From Paludibacter sp. (GTDB lineage: Bacteria; Bacteroidota; Bacteroidia; Bacteroidales; Paludibacteraceae), in contig JARLGX010000017.1 of assembly GCA_031292575.1 (NCBI GenBank), forward strand, positions 1 through 64,000: a stretch of DNA of 64,000 bases, written 5' to 3'. A program made the translations under genes and the position numbers. Below are positions 10,917 through 20,391 of the stretch, piece after piece (the stretch's first letter is position 1; every line of letters begins with the position of its first letter). Below the pieces are notes generated by a model. It saw only the letters and a program-made list of their open reading frames with translations, ran no database searches and was not told the origin of the DNA.

Positions 10917-11501
10917 CTAAACAATATCCAATAATTCTACTTCAAATACCAATGTGGAATGTGGAGCAATGGCTTGTCCTGCACCCTGGGCTCCATATGC
11001 AAGTTCAGAAGGAATGAATAATTTCCATTTTGACCCTACAGGCATCAATTGCAGTGCTTCGACCCAACCGCTGATAACCTGAGTAACTCCAAAGGTGGCT
11101 GGTTCGCCGCGACTTACGGAACTATCGAAAACATTTCCATCGATTAATGTTCCGTGATAATGTACTTTTACAGTGTCGGATGCTTTGGGAGTTTCTCCGG
11201 CACCTTTTGTTATTATTTCGTATTGCAGCCCGCTTGCCAGTGTTACAACTCCGGCACGTTTACCGTTTTCTTCCAAAAATGCAATACCTTCGCTTTGGGC
11301 TTGTTCACCTGCTTTAGCCTGTAATGACTGAAAAAAATTATTGATAACAGTTTGGGCTTCCTGATAGCTCATATCAGGTTGTTTTTGCTCCATCACGTCT
11401 TGAATTCCTTTGGCCAATTGAGCATAATCTAAAGCTGCTACTCCGCTACTTAACAAATTGTTTCCCAGACTTAAGCCCAATGCATAACTTACTTTCTCCA
11501 T
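10917..11501 (-). CDS. FKBP-type peptidyl-prolyl isomerase, FklB-like, no signal peptide
   Basis: MEKVSYALGLSLGNNLL... FKBP_N and FKBP_C (VKVHYHGTLIDGNVFDSSVSRGEPATFGV...). Confidence 0.92.
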   Translation of the reverse strand: MEKVSYALGLSLGNNLLSSGVAALDYAQLAKGIQDVMEQKQPDMSYQEAQTVINNFFQSLQAKAGEQAQSEGIAFLEENGKRAGVVTLASGLQYEIITKGAGETPKASDTVKVHYHGTLIDGNVFDSSVSRGEPATFGVTQVISGWVEALQLMPVGSKWKLFIPSELAYGAQGAGQAIAPHSTLVFEVELLDIV

Positions 11502-11512
11502 AAATACAAAAG

Positions 11513-11583
11513 ACCCCTAACCCCTAAAGGGGAATATATTAGTTTATATTCTCTTTTTTAATCCCCCTTTAGGGGCTAGGGGT
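11513..11583. repeat. Intergenic inverted repeat of ACCCCTAACCCCTAAAGGGG type
   Basis: ACCCCTAACCCCTAAAGGGG on the left and CCCCCTTTAGGGGCTAGGGGT on the right; reverse complements with about two mismatches. Confidence 0.8.
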
Positions 11584-11643
11584 TTAAAAAAACGCTGCAA
11601 AGATAGCTGATTTGTTGGATAATAACACGTTAATATTTCAAAA

Positions 11644-13428
11644 TTATCGAGATGATACTACAATTGGCAATTTCAATTGCTTCCTATGCCCTGTTTGTGG
11701 ATTAAACATTTCAAAATAAAGCACATAAATTCCAACATTTGCATTCTTTCCACTATTAGTTTTGCCATCCCAGGTCAAAAAACCTTCCGTGGCAAGTAAG
11801 TTGTTGGCTGCCAATTGAAAAACTTTTGAACCAACTTGATTCAAAATTACAGCATTTGCAACGTAACCCGGGGCATCAGTTTTGTAATGGATAAAGCAAA
11901 CATCGTTTATGCCATCATTGTCGGGCGAAAAAGCTTCGGGCTCTGTCCAAACTGTTTTTTCCGATGTTTCATTCCCCGAAATATCCCTGTACTGCGAGTT
12001 CTTATACCCGGGTGTTCCGTAGTTAACTGCCGAAGCTGCCGAATGCCACGTAGCTGCATTTTGAGTCGGCAGTAGCGGGTTAATCCGTTCCAACGCCACA
12101 CCTTTCGTATTTTTTATTAACGGGTGATGCCATTTTACGTTGTAAGTCAACTCATCATAAATTGTATCTTTGGTCGCATTGGTTAACACAAGCGTTGCAC
12201 TTTCGTTATTCAATGACGACCAACTTGTTGACAGGATATTACTTTCTGGTGGACAGTTATGATAATTTCTTACCGAATCAGCATTTTCGCACAAAGCCAG
12301 GTAAGTATAAGGCAACATCCATGTTTTTCTCGGAATTGCATTCCCTGTATTCAATGTTCCATCCGTTTTGCGGGTAGCAAAAACTAAACCTGATACATCA
12401 AGTACGTTATCGGAAGTGTTATAAATCTCAATATATTCCAATGAATTAATCGGGTTATCAAACATCACCTCATTGAAAACCAAATCGCCCGGTTTCTTTG
12501 ATTCAATAATTCCAAAAGTCCGGCTGGTGTCGGGAAGCGCATTTCCGGCTAAATCAGTCAATCCAGAAACTTTCAACGAATAAATCTTTCCACGTTCAAA
12601 ATCAGGCGAAAAAGTTAGCTCAACAGATGATTTATCAGCTGAAATAATTTGCGAAGTAGGACTTGCAAAATCCGGATTGACACTATACGCAGCATAAGTG
12701 TAATCCATTGCTTCCGAAAAACCCAGATTCAATTTATTCGGTTGCATCAAGCTGAAACTAGTCCAGACTGGAGCTGTTTTATCAATAGGTTTTGTTCCGG
12801 TAACCACAATGTCATCAAAATAATAATCCGAACCGGTGGAGCTTGTGTTGGCAAACAGTAAACCAAAATAGCTGCTTGTTTTCACCACATTATTTTGAAC
12901 GGTTCCTTCCAGCACAAAATCCTTTTCTGTTGGCAGTTTGCTGTACAAAGCAAAATTTCCATCAGCATCCCGGGTCACTTTAATGCGCAGTTCCACCGGA
13001 TTCCCGTCAGTGCGCTTATCAACTCCATCAATAATTTTTGTCTTTTTTGTGCCTTCCTGCACGAACAACGACACCTCGTCGTTTGTTCCACCAATTTGCA
13101 CATAATATCCGTTGCATCCCGACGTGATATCATTTTTATCAGAAACAAGATAAATGGCTGCATAGTTAGTCGCGGAAGTGGAGTAAGTTATTTTCACCCA
13201 ACATTCCCAGGTTGCATTTTCTATAGCTTCCGAAGGCGTAAAAAGAAACGAAGTGGATGTGGATGTAGCTTGCGATTGAAGCTGAAAAGCGGAATTCACG
13301 AAGAAATTGGATGTGGAACCTGTCCAAATTGGGTTATTTATAAAGTTTCCATCCAAAAAACTTTCGTTTACCTGGCCAAAACAAAAAATCGGCACAAAAA
13401 ACACGAAAAAGAGACTTAAATTCTTCAT
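11644..13428 (-). CDS. Secreted protein with lamin-tail domain and C-terminal FlgD/gliding-motility-like region
   Basis: Signal peptide; PGDLVFNEVMFDNPINSLEYIEIYNTSDNVLDVSGLVFATRKTDG (LTD); C-terminal FSPDNDGINDVCFIHY...GIYVLYFEMF. Confidence 0.8.
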   Translation of the reverse strand: MKNLSLFFVFFVPIFCFGQVNESFLDGNFINNPIWTGSTSNFFVNSAFQLQSQATSTSTSFLFTPSEAIENATWECWVKITYSTSATNYAAIYLVSDKNDITSGCNGYYVQIGGTNDEVSLFVQEGTKKTKIIDGVDKRTDGNPVELRIKVTRDADGNFALYSKLPTEKDFVLEGTVQNNVVKTSSYFGLLFANTSSTGSDYYFDDIVVTGTKPIDKTAPVWTSFSLMQPNKLNLGFSEAMDYTYAAYSVNPDFASPTSQIISADKSSVELTFSPDFERGKIYSLKVSGLTDLAGNALPDTSRTFGIIESKKPGDLVFNEVMFDNPINSLEYIEIYNTSDNVLDVSGLVFATRKTDGTLNTGNAIPRKTWMLPYTYLALCENADSVRNYHNCPPESNILSTSWSSLNNESATLVLTNATKDTIYDELTYNVKWHHPLIKNTKGVALERINPLLPTQNAATWHSAASAVNYGTPGYKNSQYRDISGNETSEKTVWTEPEAFSPDNDGINDVCFIHYKTDAPGYVANAVILNQVGSKVFQLAANNLLATEGFLTWDGKTNSGKNANVGIYVLYFEMFNPQTGHRKQLKLPIVVSSR

Positions 13429-13474
13429 AGTGTGTGATAATTCTATTCAAATGAATTACTTTTGCGGAAAATTT

Positions 13475-13497
13475 AACCCCTAACCCCTAAAGGGGAA
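13475..13497. repeat. Second copy of AACCCCTAACCCCTAAAGGGGAA motif
   Basis: Shares about 22 bp with 11513-11534, same orientation. Confidence 0.8.
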
Positions 13498-13671
13498 AAA
13501 GAACTAAGTTTGGAATTGAAGTACAAATATATAAATTATTTTGCAAGGCACATTAACAATAATATTATTTCTTTAAATTTAACAAATAAAAGAGCAAGAT
13601 TATATTATAAATTTTTCAAATTTCACCTCTTCATTCCTCTTATGGGAGTCAGAGGTATTAAAATCAAAACA

Positions 13672-14682
13672 ATGAGAGTAGCAATTGTAGGTGCCAGTGG
13701 CGCCGTCGGCCAGGAATTTTTGCGTGTGTTAGCCGAACGCAATTTCCCATTGACAGAGCTGAGCCTTTTTGGTTCATCGCGCAGTGCGGGGAGTGTTTAT
13801 GAGTTCAAAGGTGCAAAGTACACCGTCAAAGAGCTTAAACACGGCGATGATTTTAAACCATTCGATATCGTTTTTACCTCTGCAGGAGCAAGCATATCCA
13901 AAGAATTTGCCGAAGATATTACCAAATTCGGTGCTGTAATGATTGATAATTCATCAGCTTTCCGCATGGATTCCGACATCCCGCTAGTAGTGCCCGAAGT
14001 GAATGCCCCTGATGCCAAAGCGCGTCCACGCGGTATTATTGCCAACCCCAACTGTACCACCATTCAGATGGTAGTAGCATTGAAAGCTCTGGAAAACATT
14101 TCACATATCAAACGCATTCATGTAGCTACTTACCAGGCAGCTTCGGGAGCTGGAGCAGCTGCTATGGACGAACTGGAATTGCAATACAAACAAGTGTTGG
14201 CAGGCGAACCTGTAACCGTAAATAAATTTGCATACCAGTTGGCATACAACCTTATTCCGCAGGTGGACGTATTTACCGACAACGGTTACACCAAGGAAGA
14301 AATGAAAATGTACAACGAAACCCGCAAAATCATGCATTCCGATGTGGAAGTCAGCGCCATGTGTGTTCGGGTTCCTGCCTTGCGTGCTCACTCCGAAAGT
14401 GTTTGGGCCGAAACCGAAAAGCCAATCAGTGTGGACGAAGCCCGTGCAGCATTTGCGGTGGCTCCGGGAGTGGAATTAATGGACAATCCGGCTGAAAAGA
14501 AATACCCAATGCCGTTGTTCCTTTCCGGAAAGGATCCGGTACACGTGGGACGTATCCGCAAAGACATTTCAAATCCGAACGGTATTACATTCTGGTGCGT
14601 GAGTGACCAAATCAAAAAAGGTGCTGCACTCAATGCCGTTCAAATTGCTGAATACCTGATTGCCGAAGGCGATATCAAATAA
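13672..14682 (+). CDS. asd: Aspartate-semialdehyde dehydrogenase
   Basis: [39 protein letters not shown]; start set at 13672 because the upstream 54 codons look non-coding. Confidence 0.95.
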   Translation: MRVAIVGASGAVGQEFLRVLAERNFPLTELSLFGSSRSAGSVYEFKGAKYTVKELKHGDDFKPFDIVFTSAGASISKEFAEDITKFGAVMIDNSSAFRMDSDIPLVVPEVNAPDAKARPRGIIANPNCTTIQMVVALKALENISHIKRIHVATYQAASGAGAAAMDELELQYKQVLAGEPVTVNKFAYQLAYNLIPQVDVFTDNGYTKEEMKMYNETRKIMHSDVEVSAMCVRVPALRAHSESVWAETEKPISVDEARAAFAVAPGVELMDNPAEKKYPMPLFLSGKDPVHVGRIRKDISNPNGITFWCVSDQIKKGAALNAVQIAEYLIAEGDIK

Positions 14683-14707
14683 CCAGCCCCAATCCCCTCT
14701 AAATGAT

Positions 14708-14750
14708 AAACCCTTGTTTCAAAATATGATTGAAACAAGGGTTTTTTATT
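14708..14750 (+). terminator. Rho-independent terminator after asd
   Basis: AAACCCTTGTTTCAA-aatatga-TTGAAACAAGGGTTTTTT. Confidence 0.92.
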
Positions 14751-15028
14751 GTTTTTATCCTGCCTTCTGAGTTTTTTCTTGCAATACCCGAATATTTCCA
14801 AAAAAATTGTCTCATTATTGTAATAATTACAATAAGCTGCAAAACAAGCATTTAACCAAAAAACATGTTATAGAACAGTTAAATGACATGCTCAAAACTA
14901 AGATTTAACACGAAAGATGCCATTTTTATGTTGTAAAGCATGTAATTTTGCATCGTCAATCAGAGAAGATTTGATATGACACTAGTTTTATAGGTATGAA
15001 AAAGATTGTTTATTTAAAATTTTAGGTT

Positions 15029-15415
15029 ATGAAAAAGATTGTAGTTTTAGTTTTAGTAATGGTTGCAACGTCAACTTTTACATTTGCGATTAATCCAAGT
15101 GATTATGGAGTATTTTCCAAACTAAGTAATCAATCAACTTTTACAAGTCTGGTAAATTATTTAGGGGCGGACAAAAATCAAGCTGATTATCTGAAAGAAG
15201 TTTTCAATGTTACAGCTGACGAATTACAGAATGCAGCAAAAACAGGAAATGATAAATTGGCCAATAACGTAGTAAATTATAATTTATACAATGCAAAATG
15301 TATTCTTTCTGATAATCAATACAAAATGTATTTGAAAATTATTAACTTAACTGTGAATAACGACCACAACGCACTTCTTAGTAAGAATAATCTGATTTCG
15401 GAGCTTAGTAAATAA
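15029..15415 (+). CDS. Small secreted hypothetical protein
   Basis: 128 aa ORF with signal peptide MKKIVVLVLVMVATSTFTFA; followed by a strong terminator. Confidence 0.75.
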   Translation: MKKIVVLVLVMVATSTFTFAINPSDYGVFSKLSNQSTFTSLVNYLGADKNQADYLKEVFNVTADELQNAAKTGNDKLANNVVNYNLYNAKCILSDNQYKMYLKIINLTVNNDHNALLSKNNLISELSK

Positions 15416-15432
15416 CCCCGGCTAAAAGCGTA

Positions 15433-15466
15433 AAAGGTGCTTCAAGAAATTGAAGCACCTTTTTTA
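15433..15466 (+). terminator. Rho-independent terminator
   Basis: AAAAGGTGCTTCAA-gaaa-TTGAAGCACCTTTTTT. Confidence 0.9.
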
Positions 15467-15543
15467 TTTTCTATTGTGCCCAGTAACAGTTTATTGGTAA
15501 AGTCACTCTACACCTTTCCTTCGTGAAAGCCGTGTACTTAAAA

Positions 15544-15930
15544 TCAAATCGCCGCTGTTACCTTTTCTGTTACAATCATGTAATAACGGGCAAAGTTCTC
15601 ATCCTTCATGTGTTCAATCAATTCTTTTTGCCACACTTTGGCTTCTTCCGAAAGGGCCATCAACTTTTTATTGTTCCCCATATGGTCCGGCTCGTCTTTA
15701 TGAAGTTTAGCCATGGCATGAAATTCTTTAAGCCATTTTTCGTACATAGCCATAAATTTTTTCTGCTCCTGAGTAAGATTAAATTGCTCTTTCTTTTCAG
15801 TAATTATTTCGGTTACTCCCGATACGCCTGTAACGGTTAAAGCTGTGGCACCTGCTATCAGTCCCAATTTTTTTAAAAAATCTCTTCGGTTTGATTCATA
15901 TCCATCCATAGTGTCTTTATTTTTAATCAC
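15544..15930 (-). CDS. Tat-signal small exported protein, unknown function
   Basis: SNRRDFLKKLGLIAGATALTVTGVSG twin-arginine-type signal; directly downstream of the hemerythrin gene. Confidence 0.75.
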   Translation of the reverse strand: MIKNKDTMDGYESNRRDFLKKLGLIAGATALTVTGVSGVTEIITEKKEQFNLTQEQKKFMAMYEKWLKEFHAMAKLHKDEPDHMGNNKKLMALSEEAKVWQKELIEHMKDENFARYYMIVTEKVTAAI

Positions 15931-15932
15931 AA

Positions 15933-16484
15933 TTAATTATGTTCATTGTAGATAACTTCCAATCCTTCAATATCCGTTATAAATTTTTGAATTTGTCCAT
16001 TCGTATAATTCGCTATTTCTACTTTGGCAAATTTATTCAGCAACTCTTCCTGTTCAGCTTCATTCAATGCCTTGTCGGCCATGCGGAAAAGTACATTATT
16101 TTCCTTGCCAATATGCGCCCGCAGCAAATCAATATAGCCTTGCATATTATGATAAATTTCAGGAAGTGCCGAAACATTTCCTGCTTTAAATAACGAAATT
16201 CCATTGCTCAACTTTTTCACAAAATTACGTCCTTCTGCATGGTCGTGAAGCATTACCGATACCGGGCCCTGCTCGTTCGAAAAACCTTTCTGAACCAGCA
16301 GCGGGAAAAGTAAATTCTCTTCCTTGGCATGATGAAAACCGTCAGCATAGTGTTGAATTAAACTCACCACCAACTCCATATGCGACGTATTTGTTTCACA
16401 ATTTATAACCATCTTCTCCATCACATCAATCAATCGAAGGATATACACGTGGTCATTTTCCAGGTTTTGTGTTGCTGTTTTCAT
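15933..16484 (-). CDS. Hemerythrin domain-containing protein
   Basis: 183 aa; H-rich helical protein: LENDHVYILRLIDVM, HYADGFHHAKEENLLFPLL, LHDHAEGRNFVKKL, LLRAHIGKENNVLFRMAD. Confidence 0.85.
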   Translation of the reverse strand: MKTATQNLENDHVYILRLIDVMEKMVINCETNTSHMELVVSLIQHYADGFHHAKEENLLFPLLVQKGFSNEQGPVSVMLHDHAEGRNFVKKLSNGISLFKAGNVSALPEIYHNMQGYIDLLRAHIGKENNVLFRMADKALNEAEQEELLNKFAKVEIANYTNGQIQKFITDIEGLEVIYNEHN

Positions 16485-16680
16485 TTGTTTAGCATTAGTA
16501 TGAACTCCTTAGAAAAAACTCCATAAGTTTATCTATAACTGCTTACATTCAATTTTGTTCACTAAAACCTATTGATTTTTTAATAAAAACGAATTGACTA
16601 CTTCTGTATTCCGACAGATATGAATTCCCGGGAGGGAAATGGGCGAGATGACCAGGGGGTGGGAATAATTAAATAAAAGA

Positions 16681-17254
16681 CTACTTCATCTTCTTCCTTA
16701 CTTCAATCCTTGCCTGCGACATACGTTCACGCAATCCGCCTTCTTCCAGAAACTCTTTTTCAAGCGTTATTATCTGTTGCGCAAGCAGATACGAAGTTAC
16801 ATTTATCAAACTTATCGGCACATTGGCCGACACTTCAGGGTCAGGACTTTCAATTCCTTTCAGGTAGGTATTCATAACTGGCATTAGGAATCTTATGTTT
16901 TTGCGTAAGTTGAGCGTAATAAGGATGATCTTTATCCCAATATAGAAGCTTGTTTGTTCTCAGAAAATCTTTGTAGTCAATTAGCAACTCTTCAAGCGAA
17001 GCCCGTGCAACATTCGTCAGTTTTATTTCCGTTTCTTTCGAAGTGCCCGAAGCCATACTAGCCGCCACAATATTTTGTTTGCCCGAACGTGCAGCTTGCA
17101 CCATCTGGTCAATGGTACGGTCATAGCGAGGGAAATACTTTTTGCAAAAGTACTGTGTGCCATCATAGATGATTTCTGACTTTTGGGAGGTTATTAACCG
17201 TTCGTAACCACCATGCTTAGGAATAAAACCATCGGCATTGTATTGCTTTTCCAT
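16681..17254 (-). pseudogene. Four-helix-bundle (suffix-domain type) protein split by a frameshift
   Basis: 16850..17254 carries MEKQYNADGFIPKHGGYERLITSQKSEIIYDGTQYFCKKYF...; 16681..16884, in another frame, carries the expected C-terminus VPISLINVTSYLLAQQIITLEKEFLEEGGLRERMSQARIEVRKK. Confidence 0.75.
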
Positions 17255-17380
17255 GGATTGGTGTTTAAATTGTTTATTTTATGTCTTAGTTTCTATCTTC
17301 TCAGGCGACTTTGGGGATAATCACGACCGCTGTTCAGCGCACATCACCGTCGGAAAGGTCACCAATGTCACCCGAAAATG

Positions 17381-19357
17381 CTAAATTGTCTTTATTCCGA
17401 TCTCTTTCAAGTACTCAAAAGTGCAATCATAATATTCTGCCTTTCGTGTATGATCTTCCGGATTTCCTTCTGGCACAACAATCACCATTCCTTGACGAGC
17501 TCGGGTAAGCAGAACACGATATGCATTTTTTAAATACAATTTTCTTTCTTCTTTATTTATGTTTTGCCATTTATTTCCCACAAAAGAATAAGTTTTCCAT
17601 CCTTCATCAGAATATCTGAAATCACCATCCCATGTGACGCATGCCCAGTCCAACTCCAACCCTTGAACTTGAAATTCTGTAGCAACATCTTCCAAATAAT
17701 AAGCTGAACGAACATCGTCTTTTTCTCCCAAAAACCAATGTACTGGATCTGTTTCTACGCGAACATCCATCGCCAAAGGTTTTAAACGATAAGCCTGAGA
17801 AGAAACAATAATTCCGTATCTTTCTGAACCCCTTGCCTTTTCTCGAAGCCATTTCTTGGCAGTTTCAACATTTCGGGTAAGTACAATTGGATAATTATCT
17901 GAAATATTAGAAAGAGTTTTCTTTGCCCCATCAGTATTTAAATCCAAAATCTGCTTCACAAAAAGTGACACATTTTCAGCTCGATATGAACGCCTAGAGA
18001 CAGCCAAATGTAAATTAGAATCATATTTTGTTACGCATGAACTTTCTATTTCTGCAATTGCTTCCACGGCATTATATTCACTGTCTGTCAAATTAGGCGA
18101 AATGCAAACCTCCCACTCCGGAAAAGAATTTTTAATTGCATAAAGCCATTCTGAGATACCTGCCTCTCCTGTATTTATTTCCTGACCTCCACCAACAAGG
18201 CAAACAATAACTGCCCAATCTTTATGCCTGTCAAGACAAGAAATCAAATACTCTGGCTCTGAATATTTGAAATCAGGTTGATTCTTTTTCCGACGCATAA
18301 AATTGACTGTCTGTTCTTTATTCCATGCACGCTGTGCTTCATCAAATATAGCAACATGGTCATAAGGCGCTTTTGGGTCAATTAAATATGCATCTCGGTA
18401 ATGGTGAATAATTTGAATAAAAGCTTTTACACCTTCTCGGGCAGAATTTTTTGTAATCCTATTCCCTTTATCCTTTTCTTGCTGCACTTTGTCTCTTGTC
18501 AAAGCTTCTTGAAGAATTGCCACAAGTGGTCCATTTCCTGATAAGAACACGCTTGTTGTTGCTTGTTCCTTATCTAAATGTTTTGTAGCAATATCTAATC
18601 CCACAAGTGTTTTGCCAGCTCCTGGAACGCCGGTAACAAAACAAATTACTTTTTTATATTGAGTTTGTGCATATTCAATTATTTCCGAAACCGAATTTGT
18701 TGTATCAGTAAGATTTTTAGCATCAGCATCTCTTCTTGTAATTTCATCAACCGAGTGGTTTTTGTACATCGAAACAGCTGCCTCAATTATCGTCGGAGTT
18801 GGAGAATAACTACCATTTATAAATTCATCTGCATCTATATCTTTTTCGTCTGCTAAGTTTAGAAGACAATGCCGAATTACTTCACCAAGATTTATTTTGT
18901 TTGCCTTTAAAGGTTTTATTAATTGATCCTCATGCGAGGTTTCAATAATCTGAATTGCTGAATCTTTAGCTTCAGTTGCCAAAAGAATTGGAACCAACAC
19001 GGCATTATGACTTGGTTTATGGAAGTTTTTTAAGTCAAGTGCATAATCCCAAACCTGATCATAATTTGCACTAAGATATTCTTTCTCTCCAACCTTAAAT
19101 TCTACTACAAAAACAATATTTCTTATAATCAAAATACAATCTACCCTCTTACCCATTCGTGGTATTGAGAACTCAAAGTAAATCATACCGCTTAATCCAA
19201 TAAGTGATTTTTTCAGTATTTCAATTTGTCTTTCCCACGATTTATTCTGATTCATATTCGAATCAAATTGATTAGATAGATTTATTGAACCAATTATTTG
19301 TTCTGTGTTTTTTCGAAAAAAATTATCTATTGTGTCACCAAAATAGTAGTTAAGCAT
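17381..19357 (-). CDS. PD-(D/E)XK nuclease-like + DUF2075 SF1-type helicase/ATPase
   Basis: 658 aa; N-terminal GKRVDCILIIRNIVFVVEFKVG (D...ExK); Walker A GVPGAGKT; Walker B VAIFDEAQRAW; late motifs TEFQVQGLELDWACVTW and RVLLTRARQGMVIVVP. Confidence 0.85.
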   Translation of the reverse strand: MLNYYFGDTIDNFFRKNTEQIIGSINLSNQFDSNMNQNKSWERQIEILKKSLIGLSGMIYFEFSIPRMGKRVDCILIIRNIVFVVEFKVGEKEYLSANYDQVWDYALDLKNFHKPSHNAVLVPILLATEAKDSAIQIIETSHEDQLIKPLKANKINLGEVIRHCLLNLADEKDIDADEFINGSYSPTPTIIEAAVSMYKNHSVDEITRRDADAKNLTDTTNSVSEIIEYAQTQYKKVICFVTGVPGAGKTLVGLDIATKHLDKEQATTSVFLSGNGPLVAILQEALTRDKVQQEKDKGNRITKNSAREGVKAFIQIIHHYRDAYLIDPKAPYDHVAIFDEAQRAWNKEQTVNFMRRKKNQPDFKYSEPEYLISCLDRHKDWAVIVCLVGGGQEINTGEAGISEWLYAIKNSFPEWEVCISPNLTDSEYNAVEAIAEIESSCVTKYDSNLHLAVSRRSYRAENVSLFVKQILDLNTDGAKKTLSNISDNYPIVLTRNVETAKKWLREKARGSERYGIIVSSQAYRLKPLAMDVRVETDPVHWFLGEKDDVRSAYYLEDVATEFQVQGLELDWACVTWDGDFRYSDEGWKTYSFVGNKWQNINKEERKLYLKNAYRVLLTRARQGMVIVVPEGNPEDHTRKAEYYDCTFEYLKEIGIKTI

Positions 19358-19554
19358 AAGAGTTGTTTTGATTCAATCAGTTTAATTTCACAAAACTACA
19401 CATTAACCTTTACATTTACAATAAAAGCATTAACTTTTTTATTTCCGCTATGCAAATCTCTTAATTTGTCGACTATAAATCAAAGACTATACGTCACCTT
19501 TAGTTATTTTTTCTAAGAATCTTTACATTCCCATTCACAACCACACCCCCAACC

Positions 19555-19580
19555 CAGACAGCGTCGGAACGACCTGTCTG
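19555..19580. repeat. 26-bp near-perfect palindrome
   Basis: CAGACAG-c-GTCG-gaa-CGAC-CTGTCTG. Confidence 0.8.
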
Positions 19581-19730
19581 CGGTTTCCATAATTAATCAT
19601 TTTATACCACCTATACCTCATTTGTAATATTTATCACACGATTCTGCAATAAATTCCGGTACAATCGGAAATATCAATTTGTAAGTTGGTGCTAATTTCA
19701 ATAAAAATTTCAGACTTAAATACCATTTTT

Positions 19731-19767
19731 TCGGCTTTTAGTCTTATAAAATCAGACTAAAAACCGA
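19731..19767. repeat. Intergenic stem-loop
   Basis: TCGGcTTTTAGTCT-tataaaatc-AGACTAAAAaCCGA. Confidence 0.75.
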
Positions 19768-20244
19768 TTCCTTAATTTATTTTACCCACCATAAGGCTCA
19801 AAAAACAATGAATAATACCTGTCACTGAAGCACAAATATCAAATTGACACTAAAAAATTTTGTGTGCACTTAGTTAGTCGTTTTGTCCACTATTTGGGGT
19901 GTAAATGGCAATGTCATTGATTTACATGATATTAATATATATTTAAAGCTATAATTCCCTAAAAAAGTGACAAAATGTGTTGTTTCTTTCTTTTTTGTTT
20001 AGAAAAACCTTCGGAATAAAATCACACAAAGGAGAGAAATTCAGACTAACAAAAAAAATAGCCTATTCTTGATTTTATAAAATACTATATATGTGCTATT
20101 TATATAATTAACTATTACAATTACTGGATTATAACAAGTTAAATAAATCGATTTGACACATTCTGTTTCTTAACGCTTTTTTGTCCTTATATTCTTCAAA
20201 CTCACTTTCTACATTTGCCGCAGATTATTCAAACACGACAAACA

Positions 20245-20337
20245 ATGAATGTAAAACTAAAACAGCAGTGCCGGTGCTGTAAAACGAAAAGGATTCTCAA
20301 TCACCTGCCCCGTCCTCCTACTCATTTTCTGGTGTAA
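20245..20337 (+). other. Possible 30-codon leader ORF upstream of the DUF6266-like gene
   Basis: ATG..TAA encoding MNVKLKQQCRCCKTKRILNHLPRPPTHFLV; TACATTTG (-7-like) at 20210-20217. Confidence 0.3.
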
Positions 20338-20354
20338 TTCTGTAACAAATCCTT

Positions 20355-20391
20355 AAGGATAAATTACGCTTTCTCTCGCTTGTTTATCCTT
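20355..20391 (+). promoter_or_regulatory. Stem-loop in presumed 5' leader of the DUF6266-like gene
   Basis: AAGGATAAA (20355-20363) pairs with TTTATCCTT (20383-20391). Confidence 0.5.

Noticed and set aside
10834-10924. Overlap between FKBP ORFs 10025..10924 and 10917..11501
   Set aside because: Caused by N-terminal over-extension; the signal-peptide start at 10834 removes the overlap.
12895-13419. 174-aa plus-strand ORF
   Set aside because: Antisense to the lamin-tail-domain gene; composition typical of a shadow ORF.
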